Shown here in pieces: positions 56,301-64,000 of a stretch of DNA of 64,000 bases (the stretch's first letter is position 1; each line of letters begins with the position of its first letter). This DNA is from Poriferisodalis sp965214215. Its GTDB lineage: Bacteria; Actinomycetota; Acidimicrobiia; Acidimicrobiales; Poriferisodalaceae. The notes under the pieces are model-generated. The model saw only the letters and a list, made by a program, of their open reading frames with translations, made no database searches and was not told where the DNA came from. A program made the translations under genes and the position numbers. The stretch covers positions 2,356,001 to 2,420,000 of the forward strand of contig NZ_CBDCBD010000003.1 in the NCBI RefSeq assembly GCF_965214215.1. Reading direction: 5' to 3'.

Positions 56301-57166
56301 CGCTGCAGATGTGCCGTGACGGCCGCCACAACGGCATCGGGCTGCTCGTAGGGCAGCATGTGGCCGGCGCCTTCCACCAACTCGATGCTGGCGTCGGGCA
56401 ACGCCGCCTGCCACGCGTCGGCGTAGGCCGGCGGGATCAGCCGATCCTGGCGTCCCCACACCAGCAGTGTGGGCACGGTCACCCGGTAGGCCCGTTCGGA
56501 GAACCTGCGGTTCGGGATCGGGAACAGGATCTTGCCGGCCATGCCCTGCTGGCGGGCCCGGGCCACCATGAACCGCGTCAGCGTCTCATTGTCGGAGAAG
56601 TCGGCGCCGCCGGTCAGCACTTCCTCGCCCACGTTGGGGTCGGCGAAGAGCACTTCGGCGAGCTGGTAGGGGAGCATGGCGAAGATGTCGGGGATCGGAT
56701 GATCGCCCAGCCACATTCCCGCGGGGCACAGCAGGGCCATGCGAGCCACCGACTGGGGCGCCAGCGCCGCCATCTCGGCTGCGATCATGCCGCCCATGGA
56801 GTGGCCCATCAGGTGCAGGCGCTCGTCGCCTTCCAGCAGCCCCATCTCGGTGGCCACGTCCCAGCCGTGCAGCGCAAAATCGGCCATGTCTGAGAGGCGG
56901 TCCTCGTCGCCGTGCTCGCTCCACGCCGGCCACACCGGTGCCACCACCCGCAGCCCGGATTCGGCCAGGCCGTCGAGCACGGGCTCGCCCGGCAGCCATC
57001 CGCCGGCGCCGTGCAGTGCCAGCACCGTCGCCGTACCGGCAGCCGCCCCGGCGGCAGGCTCGTAGACGCGCACCGGCGCAGTCACCGAACGCCTAGTCGT
57101 GACGACGACCTCGTCGAAGGCCGGTGCAGGAGATGCGTCAGCTGAATCCAGCTCGGTCGCGCTCAC
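56297..57166 (-). CDS. Alpha/beta hydrolase
   Basis: The protein has 289 residues from GTG 57166, overlapping the stop of the upstream LLM gene by 4 bases (GTGA). It has TATVLALHGAGGWLPGEPVL, VVAPVWPAWSEHGDEDRLSD, the nucleophile in LHLMGHSMGGMIAAEMAALA, and the acid and His in LLVWGRQDRLIPPAYADAW and ELVEGAGHMLPYEQPDAVVA. The close coupling to a flavin-dependent monooxygenase suggests that it hydrolyses the oxidised product in a catabolic step. The substrate is not indicated. Confidence 0.92.
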   Translation of the reverse strand: MSATELDSADASPAPAFDEVVVTTRRSVTAPVRVYEPAAGAAAGTATVLALHGAGGWLPGEPVLDGLAESGLRVVAPVWPAWSEHGDEDRLSDMADFALHGWDVATEMGLLEGDERLHLMGHSMGGMIAAEMAALAPQSVARMALLCPAGMWLGDHPIPDIFAMLPYQLAEVLFADPNVGEEVLTGGADFSDNETLTRFMVARARQQGMAGKILFPIPNRRFSERAYRVTVPTLLVWGRQDRLIPPAYADAWQAALPDASIELVEGAGHMLPYEQPDAVVAAVTAHLQR

Positions 57167-58446
57167 GCCACGGGTCCCTTGGGTGCTTCGGGGTAGCGGC
57201 GGGCGTCGGCCATGGTGTCCTCGGGACGCACCCGCTCATCCATGGGCTTGCACCACCAGTCCTCCGCGTCGGCGAACTCGTCGCCCCAGATGCCGCGAAG
57301 TCCCGGCATCACCTTCTCTGCGAACAGCTGGCTCGAGTAGCGGGTCTTCCAGTCGGGCATGTTGCCCATATGCAGCAGGCAGAACACGGTGCCAACGCGA
57401 AGCCGCTTGATCATGTCTTCCATGCGCTCGCGGACCGTGTCGGGTGAGCCCGCGATCACGTAGCCGCCCTCGACGAGGTCTTTCCAGGTCAGCCGCTTGA
57501 ACAGCGCCTGGTTCTCCTTGCGGAACTGGTCGAGCTTGCCTGCCTGGATGGTCTTGACCGTGCGGTAGCCCGGCGGGTCGGCAAAGCCGGGGAAAACATG
57601 CAGGCAACGGTTGAAGAAATACAGCATGTGCTCGCTGTAGAGCTCCTCCGCTTCGGCGTCAGTCGCCGCCGTGCAGATGATCTGGGCGAACCCGGCACGG
57701 CCCGGCGTCATCGACTTGTCCATCTCGGCAACCCGGTTCCAGTAGCCGTCCATGAGCGTCTGGCCGGCCAGGTACCCGTTGAAGCTGAGGTAGGAGTAGT
57801 TGTATTCGTGCTCCAAGCAGAAGTCCCACGTCTCGATCGAGCCCCCGCCGGGGATGTAGATCGGCGGGTGCGGCCGCTGGATCGGCTTCGGCCAGCAGTT
57901 CACATACCGAAGCTGGGTGTACTTGCCGTCGAAGGCGAACACGTCGGGATTGGTCCACGCCTCCATGATCAGGTCGTGCGCCTCGTAGTACTTCTCACGG
58001 GTCAGCGCAGGGATCTGCCCGTAGGTGAAGTTGGTGTCCATCGGGGTGCCCACCGGGAAACCCGCCACGAGCCGACCGCCGCTGAGGCAGTCGAGCATGG
58101 CGAATTCCTCGGCCACCCGATGGGGCGGGTTGTACAGGGCGATCGAGTTGCCGATCACGCAGATCGCCGCCTGTGAGGTCCGCCGCGCAAGCCCTGCCGC
58201 GATGATGTTGGGGCTCGGCATGATGCCGTAGGCGTTCTGGTGATGCTCGTTGACGCCGATGCCGTCGAAGCCGAGCTCGTCGGCGAACTCGAGCTGGTCC
58301 ATGTACTCGTGGTAGATGCCGTTGGCGCGTTCAGGATCAAACAGCGACCCATCGATGTCGACCCACACCGAACGGTGCTCAGTCTTGAAGTCGTCGGGCA
58401 GGTCCGGCCACGGCATCAAGTTGAACCAGCAGAACTTCACGGTCAT
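57163..58446 (-). CDS. LLM class flavin-dependent oxidoreductase
   Basis: The protein has 427 residues from ATG 58446 with AAGGAG upstream; an upstream in-frame start lacks a ribosome-binding site. It has luciferase-like signatures: FADELGFDGIGVNEHHQNAY, RVAEEFAMLDCLSGGRLVAG, FPVGTPMDTNFTYGQIPALT, then RPHPPIYIPGGGSIETWDFC and VIAGSPDTVRERMEDMIKRL. It uses reduced FMN and O2 to oxidise an organic substrate. It is the first gene of a pair with the hydrolase downstream. The long C-terminus (WGDEFADAEDWWCKPMDERV) is typical of a subset from catabolic clusters. Confidence 0.93.
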   Translation of the reverse strand: MTVKFCWFNLMPWPDLPDDFKTEHRSVWVDIDGSLFDPERANGIYHEYMDQLEFADELGFDGIGVNEHHQNAYGIMPSPNIIAAGLARRTSQAAICVIGNSIALYNPPHRVAEEFAMLDCLSGGRLVAGFPVGTPMDTNFTYGQIPALTREKYYEAHDLIMEAWTNPDVFAFDGKYTQLRYVNCWPKPIQRPHPPIYIPGGGSIETWDFCLEHEYNYSYLSFNGYLAGQTLMDGYWNRVAEMDKSMTPGRAGFAQIICTAATDAEAEELYSEHMLYFFNRCLHVFPGFADPPGYRTVKTIQAGKLDQFRKENQALFKRLTWKDLVEGGYVIAGSPDTVRERMEDMIKRLRVGTVFCLLHMGNMPDWKTRYSSQLFAEKVMPGLRGIWGDEFADAEDWWCKPMDERVRPEDTMADARRYPEAPKGPVA

Positions 58447-58595
58447 GTGGGCACTCCTTGTGTGACTGGATTCGAGCGAGACAACAGCCTGGGCTGACAA
58501 CGGCGAGCAATGCGGACGGGAAGGCTGCTGCGACCGTGAACCAACGCCGTGAAGGAGCGCTGAGGCACTGGCGGGAACTCCTCGGGTTGCAGACT

Positions 58596-59729
58596 CTAGA
58601 CGGACGGTTCGCGAGGCAGGCCGAGCACCCGCTCACCGATGATGTTGCGCTGGATCTCGCTGGTGCCGCCCGCGATGCGCATCCCCGGTGCGTACAGGAA
58701 CGCCTCGGTCTCGGTGCCTGCGAGCATGGCCTCGGCGCCGCGCAGGCTGGCACCGATCGCGACTTCGTCGTAGCCGAGCTCGCTGTTCGCGAGCTTGGAC
58801 ACCGGGGCCATGCGTGGATCGGCGCCGTGCAGCTCCATGAGCGCAGCGAGGGCGCTGCCACGGGCGAGCAGATCGGCAAGCGACTGCCTCCCGAGCGGCC
58901 CCGCGTCGCCTGCCGCATCGATCATCTTGGTCAGACGCTTGCGCAGGCTGATGACTCCCGAAGCGCCCGCTCCGCCCCGTTCGTCCTCGAGCACCGCCAT
59001 CGCGACGCCCCAGCCGCCGCCGCGCTCGCCCAGCAGAGCATCTGCCGGCATCGAGACATCTTCGAAGAAGACCTCGCAGAACTCGCGATCACCGGTCATC
59101 TGGGTGATCGGCCGGACCTCGATGCCGGGCAGGGTCATGTCAAGCAGGAAGAAACTGATGCCACGGTGCTTGGGCGCATCGGGCTCCGTGCGAGCCATCA
59201 ATATGCCGTACTCGGCGAATTGCGCATTCGACGACCAGACTTTCTGGCCGTTCAGCACGAAGCGGCTGCCGTCGGCAACAGCGGCCGTTCCGAGTCCGCC
59301 GAGGTCAGACCCCGCACCGGGCTCGCTGAACAGCTGGCACCACAGCATCTCCCCGGTCAGGATCGGGCGCAGGAATTGCTCGCGTTGGCGCTGGGTGCCG
59401 GTGCGCAGGATGGCTTCTCCTGCCAGCACGATGCCCTGCAGGTTCAGGTAGGGCGCGACGCCTGCCCGTTCGCACTCCTCCATCCACACGCCGGTGTGCG
59501 CCCGGCTCAGCCCCTGGCCGCCGAATGAGGTGGGCCAATGCAGCCCGGCCCAGCCGTGGTCGTAGCAGTACCGCTGCCATCGCCGTGCCTGATCGTGCAG
59601 CGCAGGCACCAGGATCGCCCCGTACGCAGGGCACGCCACTCCGGAGTCGACTGCCTCGCCGAGGAACTGCACAGCCTCAGCACGGAATGCGTCGAGTTCG
59701 GTATCAGTCCCGCTTGCCGTGAGTGTCAT
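58596..59729 (-). CDS. Acyl-CoA dehydrogenase
   Basis: The protein has 377 residues from ATG 59729, preceded by GAGGAGAA; an ATG 18 bp upstream has none. ACAD features are GLHWPTSFGGQGLSRAHTGV, CQLFSEPGAGSDLGGLGTAA, LNGQKVWSSNAQFAEYGILM, then GDREFCEVFFEDVSMPADAL and the C-terminal MRIAGGTSEIQRNIIGERVL. The FadE-like sequence ends LGLPREPSV. It transfers electrons to ETF. It is 149 bp from the LLM oxidoreductase in the same direction, so co-expression is plausible. Confidence 0.93.
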   Translation of the reverse strand: MTLTASGTDTELDAFRAEAVQFLGEAVDSGVACPAYGAILVPALHDQARRWQRYCYDHGWAGLHWPTSFGGQGLSRAHTGVWMEECERAGVAPYLNLQGIVLAGEAILRTGTQRQREQFLRPILTGEMLWCQLFSEPGAGSDLGGLGTAAVADGSRFVLNGQKVWSSNAQFAEYGILMARTEPDAPKHRGISFFLLDMTLPGIEVRPITQMTGDREFCEVFFEDVSMPADALLGERGGGWGVAMAVLEDERGGAGASGVISLRKRLTKMIDAAGDAGPLGRQSLADLLARGSALAALMELHGADPRMAPVSKLANSELGYDEVAIGASLRGAEAMLAGTETEAFLYAPGMRIAGGTSEIQRNIIGERVLGLPREPSV

Positions 59730-59907
59730 GTCGATTCTCCTCGCCATCCGCCGCGCCGTGCTCTTCGGCGCGCGTTGCTCTTTGGCGCGCCGTCGTCGCT
59801 GTGGTCACGGTAGCCGTGGGGTGACCCGGCAATGCCGTCATCGATGTGCGCTCTGGGGCGCTGCGGCCACGGATTCGCCCGTCGGCCCAGGCCCTAGCAT
59901 CGCTGCC

Positions 59908-61272
59908 ATGGCCGACCTTGACCACACCGATCCCGCGCTGACCAATGAGACCATCGAGCTCCTCCAGCAGATGATTCGCAATGCCTGCGTCAATGACGGG
60001 ACGGTCGCTTCGGGTGAAGAGGTGCGCAACAGCGATCTGCTCGAGACCTATCTCGAAGGTCCCGACGTAGACCTGCAGAGCTTCGAGTCTGAACCGGGCC
60101 GCCGTTCGCTTGTGGCACGCATCTCCGGCACTGATCCGGCCGCACCGAAGCTGTGCCTGATGGGTCACACCGACGTGGTGCCGGTCAACGCGGATGGCTG
60201 GAGCCGTGACCCGTTCGGCGGCGAGTTGGTGGACGGCGAGGTGTGGGGACGCGGCGCGGTCGACATGCTCAACCTCACGTCGTCGATGGCGGTGGCATTC
60301 CGCCACATCGCCCGCAGCGGCTACCGCCCTCGAGGTGACGTCATCTATTTCGGCGTGGCCGACGAGGAAGCGGGCGGCACCTACGGCGCCAAATGGATGG
60401 CCGAGCACCACTGGGACGCCATCGAGTGCGACTACGTCCTCACCGAGTTCGGCGGAATGCCGAACCACACGCCCCAGGGCACCAAGATCACGCTCGCAGC
60501 CGGCGAGAAAGGCATCGGATGGCGTCGGCTCACTGTGCGGGGGACGCCCGGTCATGGCTCGATGCCGTTCGGCACCGACAACGCCCTGATCAAGGCGGCC
60601 GAGATCGTCCGGCGGATTGCCGAGTACCGGCCGGCGCCGCAGCTCACCGAGATGTGGCAGCACCACGTCTCCACGCTGGTGGTGGACGACGACACCCGCG
60701 AAGCGCTGCTCGACCCTGCACAGGTCTACGACACCGTCGCCGGCATGGATTCGCCGGGCCTGGCACGTCACCTGCATGCGTGCAGCCACACCACGTTCAG
60801 CCCCAACGTCGTCGGCGGGGGCAACAAGACGAACATCATTCCCGACCAGGTCGACATCGAAGTTGACATTCGCACTGCGCCCGGCGACCCCACCGAGGTC
60901 AACGAGCACCTGCGAGCTGCACTCGGCGAGCTCTTCGACGAGGTCGAGATCGAGCATCTGCACGACGACCCGGCGAGCTTCTCGCCGACGAACACGCCGA
61001 TGTGGCAGCTGCTGAGCGACCTGGTGGCCAAGGCGCATCCGGGCGCACCTGTGATCCCGCAGCTGATCGTGGGCGCGACCGACGCTCGGTTCTTCCGGAT
61101 GAAAGGCGCCGTGGCCTACGGGGCCGGTCTGTTCAGCGACCGGGTCAACTCCAACGACTTCATGTTGCGATTCCATGGAAATGACGAGCGCGTCGACACC
61201 GAATCGCTGGCACTCACCACGCAACTGTGGATCGACGTGATCGAGAATCTGGGCGATATCGCCGCCCGCTGA
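59908..61272 (+). CDS. M20/M25 family metallopeptidase
   Basis: The protein has 454 residues from ATG 59908. Dizinc ligands are in LCLMGHTDVVPVNADGW (His), VWGRGAVDMLNLTSSMAVAF (bridging Asp), GVADEEAGGTYGAKWMAEHH (catalytic and ligand Glu pair) and a C-terminal His in MLRFHGNDERVDTE. A dimerisation domain lies between (RLTVRGTPGHGSMPFGTDNA). It hydrolyses dipeptides or N-acyl amino acids. A D-aminoacylase-like amidohydrolase lies further downstream, which fits N-acyl amino acid use. Confidence 0.92.
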   Translation: MADLDHTDPALTNETIELLQQMIRNACVNDGTVASGEEVRNSDLLETYLEGPDVDLQSFESEPGRRSLVARISGTDPAAPKLCLMGHTDVVPVNADGWSRDPFGGELVDGEVWGRGAVDMLNLTSSMAVAFRHIARSGYRPRGDVIYFGVADEEAGGTYGAKWMAEHHWDAIECDYVLTEFGGMPNHTPQGTKITLAAGEKGIGWRRLTVRGTPGHGSMPFGTDNALIKAAEIVRRIAEYRPAPQLTEMWQHHVSTLVVDDDTREALLDPAQVYDTVAGMDSPGLARHLHACSHTTFSPNVVGGGNKTNIIPDQVDIEVDIRTAPGDPTEVNEHLRAALGELFDEVEIEHLHDDPASFSPTNTPMWQLLSDLVAKAHPGAPVIPQLIVGATDARFFRMKGAVAYGAGLFSDRVNSNDFMLRFHGNDERVDTESLALTTQLWIDVIENLGDIAAR

Positions 61273-61333
61273 CGTGGAGCCCCGCCGGGCTGCGAGCGTC
61301 GCGGCGGCTCGGAGGGCTCAGGGCTGAGGGTGC

Positions 61334-62038
61334 TCAGCCGGTGCAGGCCACCCGGGACTCGATGTGGGGGAGGCGTCCGGCGCGCAGCGAGATCACCGCT
61401 CCGGCTTCGTCGACTTCCCACACGACCCGCTTGTCGACATCGGGAGCGTCAACCGGTACGTACTGGATCGCTGAGAGTCCGGGCCCGTCTTCGATCCTGT
61501 CGCCGAAGGCCTCGATGATCTCGCTCTGCGTGGAGCCGATGCCGTAGCCCGAGATCGTCGTGATCGGACCGGAATCGATGTCGACTCGCACGATCTCGGA
61601 GTTGGCGGCCAGGAACCGGACACCGGCGGGACCGTTCTGGACCGTGAAATAGCGGCACGCGTCGGTGCCGCCGGGGACGGCGATCATCAGCGCGCCGGCG
61701 GCCTCGCGGGCGTCGTCAAGCGTGTGCCCGATCTGCACCGGCCCCAGACCCGCAGTCGACAGCTTCGATTCGAGCGTCACGTTGGAACCCGACGCATCGT
61801 CTTCGGCCATGGTGTCGGCGGTGGTCGGCGGCGCAGCCGTGACGATCGTGGCAGTCTCGGTTTCTGTGTCCGACATCATCTCGTCGGAGGCGGCTGTCGT
61901 CGTAGTCGCGTCGGTTTCGTCATCGCTGAGCAGACCGCAAGAGCTGACCAGCATCGCAGCAGCCAGCGCCACGGCAAGAGCACGCCATCGTGCGGAGTTG
62001 CCTCGCGTCAAGCTGCGTGGGGAGTCGAGTTGGTGCAC
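61334..62038 (-). CDS. Putative lipoprotein with Thr-rich linker
   Basis: The protein has 234 residues from GTG 62038, preceded by GGAAGGG; an ATG at 62080 is an alternative. The signal peptide is ARWRALAVALAAAMLVSSCG with lipobox LVSSC, so Cys is the likely lipid-attached residue. A Thr/Asp/Glu-rich spacer follows (TDATTTTAASDEMMSDTETE) and then a globular domain with LGPVQIGHTLDDAREAAGAL and TTISGYGIGSTQSEIIEAFG, two related 'GxxxSxxEhxxxhG' segments. It is probably anchored outside the cytoplasmic membrane. Function is unknown. Confidence 0.82.
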   Translation of the reverse strand: MHQLDSPRSLTRGNSARWRALAVALAAAMLVSSCGLLSDDETDATTTTAASDEMMSDTETETATIVTAAPPTTADTMAEDDASGSNVTLESKLSTAGLGPVQIGHTLDDAREAAGALMIAVPGGTDACRYFTVQNGPAGVRFLAANSEIVRVDIDSGPITTISGYGIGSTQSEIIEAFGDRIEDGPGLSAIQYVPVDAPDVDKRVVWEVDEAGAVISLRAGRLPHIESRVACTG

Positions 62039-62288
62039 GGCAGTCGCCCTTCCAGTTACACCCCTTAGGGGAGTCGGCATCCCGTCGAGAGTACCGAAGC
62101 CAGCACCGGGGCGCGGCGCCACCGGCCCGAAGGCCAGCTGCAGGCACCAGTGGCGCGAGCGGTCCGTGAGTCCAATCGCATGGAGACGGGAATACGCGCG
62201 GGCACCGAGGTCGCGTGTCGAAACAGGTTCGCCAACGGCGCTGCCTCTAAGCTCGGCGGTCGAGACCTCACACGAAGGGGAGCGCGCG
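62039..62288. other. Divergent intergenic region
   Basis: These 250 bp separate the lipoprotein and the amidohydrolase. The perfect palindrome CCCCTTAGGGG lies at 62061-62071, just upstream of the lipoprotein start, and could be an operator or leader hairpin. No further gene is visible. Confidence 0.45.
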
Positions 62289-64000
62289 ATGTCCCACGAC
62301 ACAGTCATACGAGGCGGCTTGGTGGTCGACGGGACCGGCGGCGATGCCAAGGCCGTCGATGTCGCCATCGACGGCGAACGGATCACCGCCGTCGGCGAGG
62401 TCGAGGCGCCCGGGCGCACCGAGATCGATGCAGCCGGCAAGGTCGTCACGCCCGGTTTCGTCGACATCCACACTCACCTCGACGCCCAGCTTGCGTGGGA
62501 CCCCATCGGTTCGAGTTCGTGCTGGCACGGCGTTACCTCGGTGGTCATGGGCAACTGCGGGGTCACGTTCGCTCCCGTCAAAACCGAGGACATCGAGTAC
62601 ATCGCCGAGGTCATGGAGTCGGTCGAGGACATCCCGAAGCAATCGATGATGCAGGGCCTGCCATGGGACTGGCGCTCATATGGCGAGTATCTGGCCTTCC
62701 TGGACGGCATGCCCAAGGGCATCAACGTCGGCGGCATGGTCGGCCATGTCGCGGTGCGCTGGCACACGATGGGCCCCGACAGCCTCGACGAGCGCCCCGC
62801 GTCGGAGTCGCAGGTCGCAGCGATGTGCGAGCTGGTGGACGAGGCGATGGGGGCCGGCGCGCTGGGATTCTCGACGTCGCGCACGCTGCTGCACCGCACG
62901 CCCGACGGTCGTCCGATCCCCGGCACGTTTGCTGACGACAACGAGCTGTACGCATTCGGCGATGTCTTGGGCCGCCACGGCCGGGGCGTGTTCGAATCGG
63001 CACCGCGCTTCGAAGCAGCCGGGCCCGACTTCGCGGGGGGCCGCCACGAGATCGAAGTGCTCGGCGAGATCACGCGGCGCAGCGGCCAGCCCAGCACGTT
63101 CGGCTTGGTGTACTCGGCCCGCAAGCCCGAGATGAGCGATCTCGTGCTCGGGTACGTCTCCGAACAGAACGCCGCCGGCGCGCAACTGCGGCCCCAGACC
63201 ACCTGCCGGGCCATCGGTGTCGTGTTGGGCATCCAGCACCGCACGCCCTGGGATCGAGCGGGCGAGACTTGGCGCTCGCTGCGCAGTCTCGACGTCGCCG
63301 GCCGCCTCGAGGCAATCCGCGACCCGGCAACTCGTACGGCACTCGTGTCCGAGGCCAACTCGTCAGAGTCCAATTCGACGGGCATGGCGAACTCGCTCGT
63401 CGATCTGAGCCGGCTGTACCTGCTCGACGCTGTCAACCCGAACTACCGGATCGGACCCGAGGGCACCCTCGAGGCGCAGGCCGCGGCTGCTGGCGTCTCC
63501 CCGGTGGAGCTGTTCCTGGACGCGACCGATCGCTCCGAGGGAACGGTGATGCTCAGCCTGCCGGTGCTGAATCAGGACTTTGATGCCATCGAGCGGATGC
63601 TGAGCCATGAGTCCATCGTCATGGGACTCGCAGACGCCGGGGCCCACGTCGGCCAGATCATGGACTCCAGCCAGCCCACGTTCTTCCTGAGTCACTGGGT
63701 GCGCGACAACGGGTTCTTCTCACTGCCCGAAGGCGTTCGCCGTATCACGTCGGACACTGCCGACCTGTTCGGGCTGGTCGACCGGGGGCGTCTTGAAGCC
63801 GGCCGGTTCGCCGATGTCAACATCATCGACGTCGATCGCCTCTCGCTGTCGGGTCCGGAGTACGTGTACGACTTCCCGGGTGGCGCGGGCCGCTACATCC
63901 AGCAGGGTGCCGGGTATGAGGCCACGCTGGTGAACGGGCAGGTGTTCATGCGCGACGGCGAGCACACGGGTTCGCTGGCTGGACGGACGCTCCGCTCCAC
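62289..64000 (+). CDS. Amidohydrolase family 3, D-aminoacylase-like (partial, runs past right edge)
   Basis: The frame starts at ATG 62289 with GAAGGGGA upstream and is open to the window end, giving about 570 residues. It reads SHDTVIRGGLVVDGTGGDAK, then the metal-binding GFVDIHTHLDAQLAWDP (H-x-H), VVMGNCGVTFAPVKTEDI, GALGFSTSRTLLHRTPDG, and the catalytic Asp in GLADAGAHVGQIMDSSQPT. The C-terminal strands (LEAGRFADVNIIDVDRLSLS) are typical of N-acyl-D-amino-acid deacylases. It would release D-amino acids or related products from N-acyl substrates. The last residues are missing. Confidence 0.9.
   Translation, partial: MSHDTVIRGGLVVDGTGGDAKAVDVAIDGERITAVGEVEAPGRTEIDAAGKVVTPGFVDIHTHLDAQLAWDPIGSSSCWHGVTSVVMGNCGVTFAPVKTEDIEYIAEVMESVEDIPKQSMMQGLPWDWRSYGEYLAFLDGMPKGINVGGMVGHVAVRWHTMGPDSLDERPASESQVAAMCELVDEAMGAGALGFSTSRTLLHRTPDGRPIPGTFADDNELYAFGDVLGRHGRGVFESAPRFEAAGPDFAGGRHEIEVLGEITRRSGQPSTFGLVYSARKPEMSDLVLGYVSEQNAAGAQLRPQTTCRAIGVVLGIQHRTPWDRAGETWRSLRSLDVAGRLEAIRDPATRTALVSEANSSESNSTGMANSLVDLSRLYLLDAVNPNYRIGPEGTLEAQAAAAGVSPVELFLDATDRSEGTVMLSLPVLNQDFDAIERMLSHESIVMGLADAGAHVGQIMDSSQPTFFLSHWVRDNGFFSLPEGVRRITSDTADLFGLVDRGRLEAGRFADVNIIDVDRLSLSGPEYVYDFPGGAGRYIQQGAGYEATLVNGQVFMRDGEHTGSLAGRTLRS

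Overview
The window is GC-rich, densely coded bacterial chromosome. Gene content points to an actinomycete-type bacterium, most likely of the class Acidimicrobiia: two 13E12-type DUF222/HNH genes, mycobacterial HadAB-like MaoC hydratases, many CoA-ester enzymes, LLM flavin oxidoreductases and frequent GTG starts. This placement is inferred from gene content only; no rRNA or tRNA gene is visible.

Layout. (1) 1-14 kb is an accessory or defence-like region. It holds a macrodomain operon next to a truncated ADP-ribosylglycohydrolase, an AT-richer HEPN-like gene, a BrnT-like toxin/antitoxin pair, a DUF1156 DNA methyltransferase, and a DUF499 ATPase with an N-terminal HEPN (R-x4-H) domain. Between the last two lie three unusual small or hypothetical genes. 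(2) 14-18.3 kb holds a 2OG-oxygenase-like protein, an aldehyde dehydrogenase and a CPA2 cation/proton antiporter. (3) 18.3-21.9 kb is repeat-rich and carries a 13E12 HNH gene whose 5' end is amplified as an alternating 105/120-bp array, plus a CRISPR-like repeat pair and a dispersed ~114-bp element. (4) 21.9-35.8 kb is metabolic: class II aldolase, double CoA-transferase, molybdopterin hydroxylase large subunit, MetY, hydrolase, two MaoC hydratases, acyl-CoA dehydrogenase, rhodanese, glyoxalase, DUF169 and enoyl-CoA hydratase. (5) 36-52.8 kb holds a HicBA pair and two giant paralogous secreted subtilisin-like proteases with Calx-beta arrays. They flank a second 13E12 HNH gene, an intact TIGR01777 epimerase and a DUF4143 ATPase, and decayed epimerase copies lie beside both proteases. 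(6) 52.9-64 kb is again catabolic: penicillin-acylase-like amidase, hydrolases, LLM oxidoreductase, acyl-CoA dehydrogenase, M20 peptidase, a lipoprotein and a D-aminoacylase-like amidohydrolase cut by the right edge.

The most striking observation is at 32440-33048. A FrnE/DsbA-like thiol oxidoreductase has an in-frame TGA exactly where the first Cys of its CPWC redox motif should be, with a hairpin of bacterial-SECIS geometry just downstream. This is a strong candidate selenoprotein (UPWC) that ordinary gene calling would truncate to its C-terminal part. The second system worth attention is the DUF1156 methylase / DUF499 ATPase locus.
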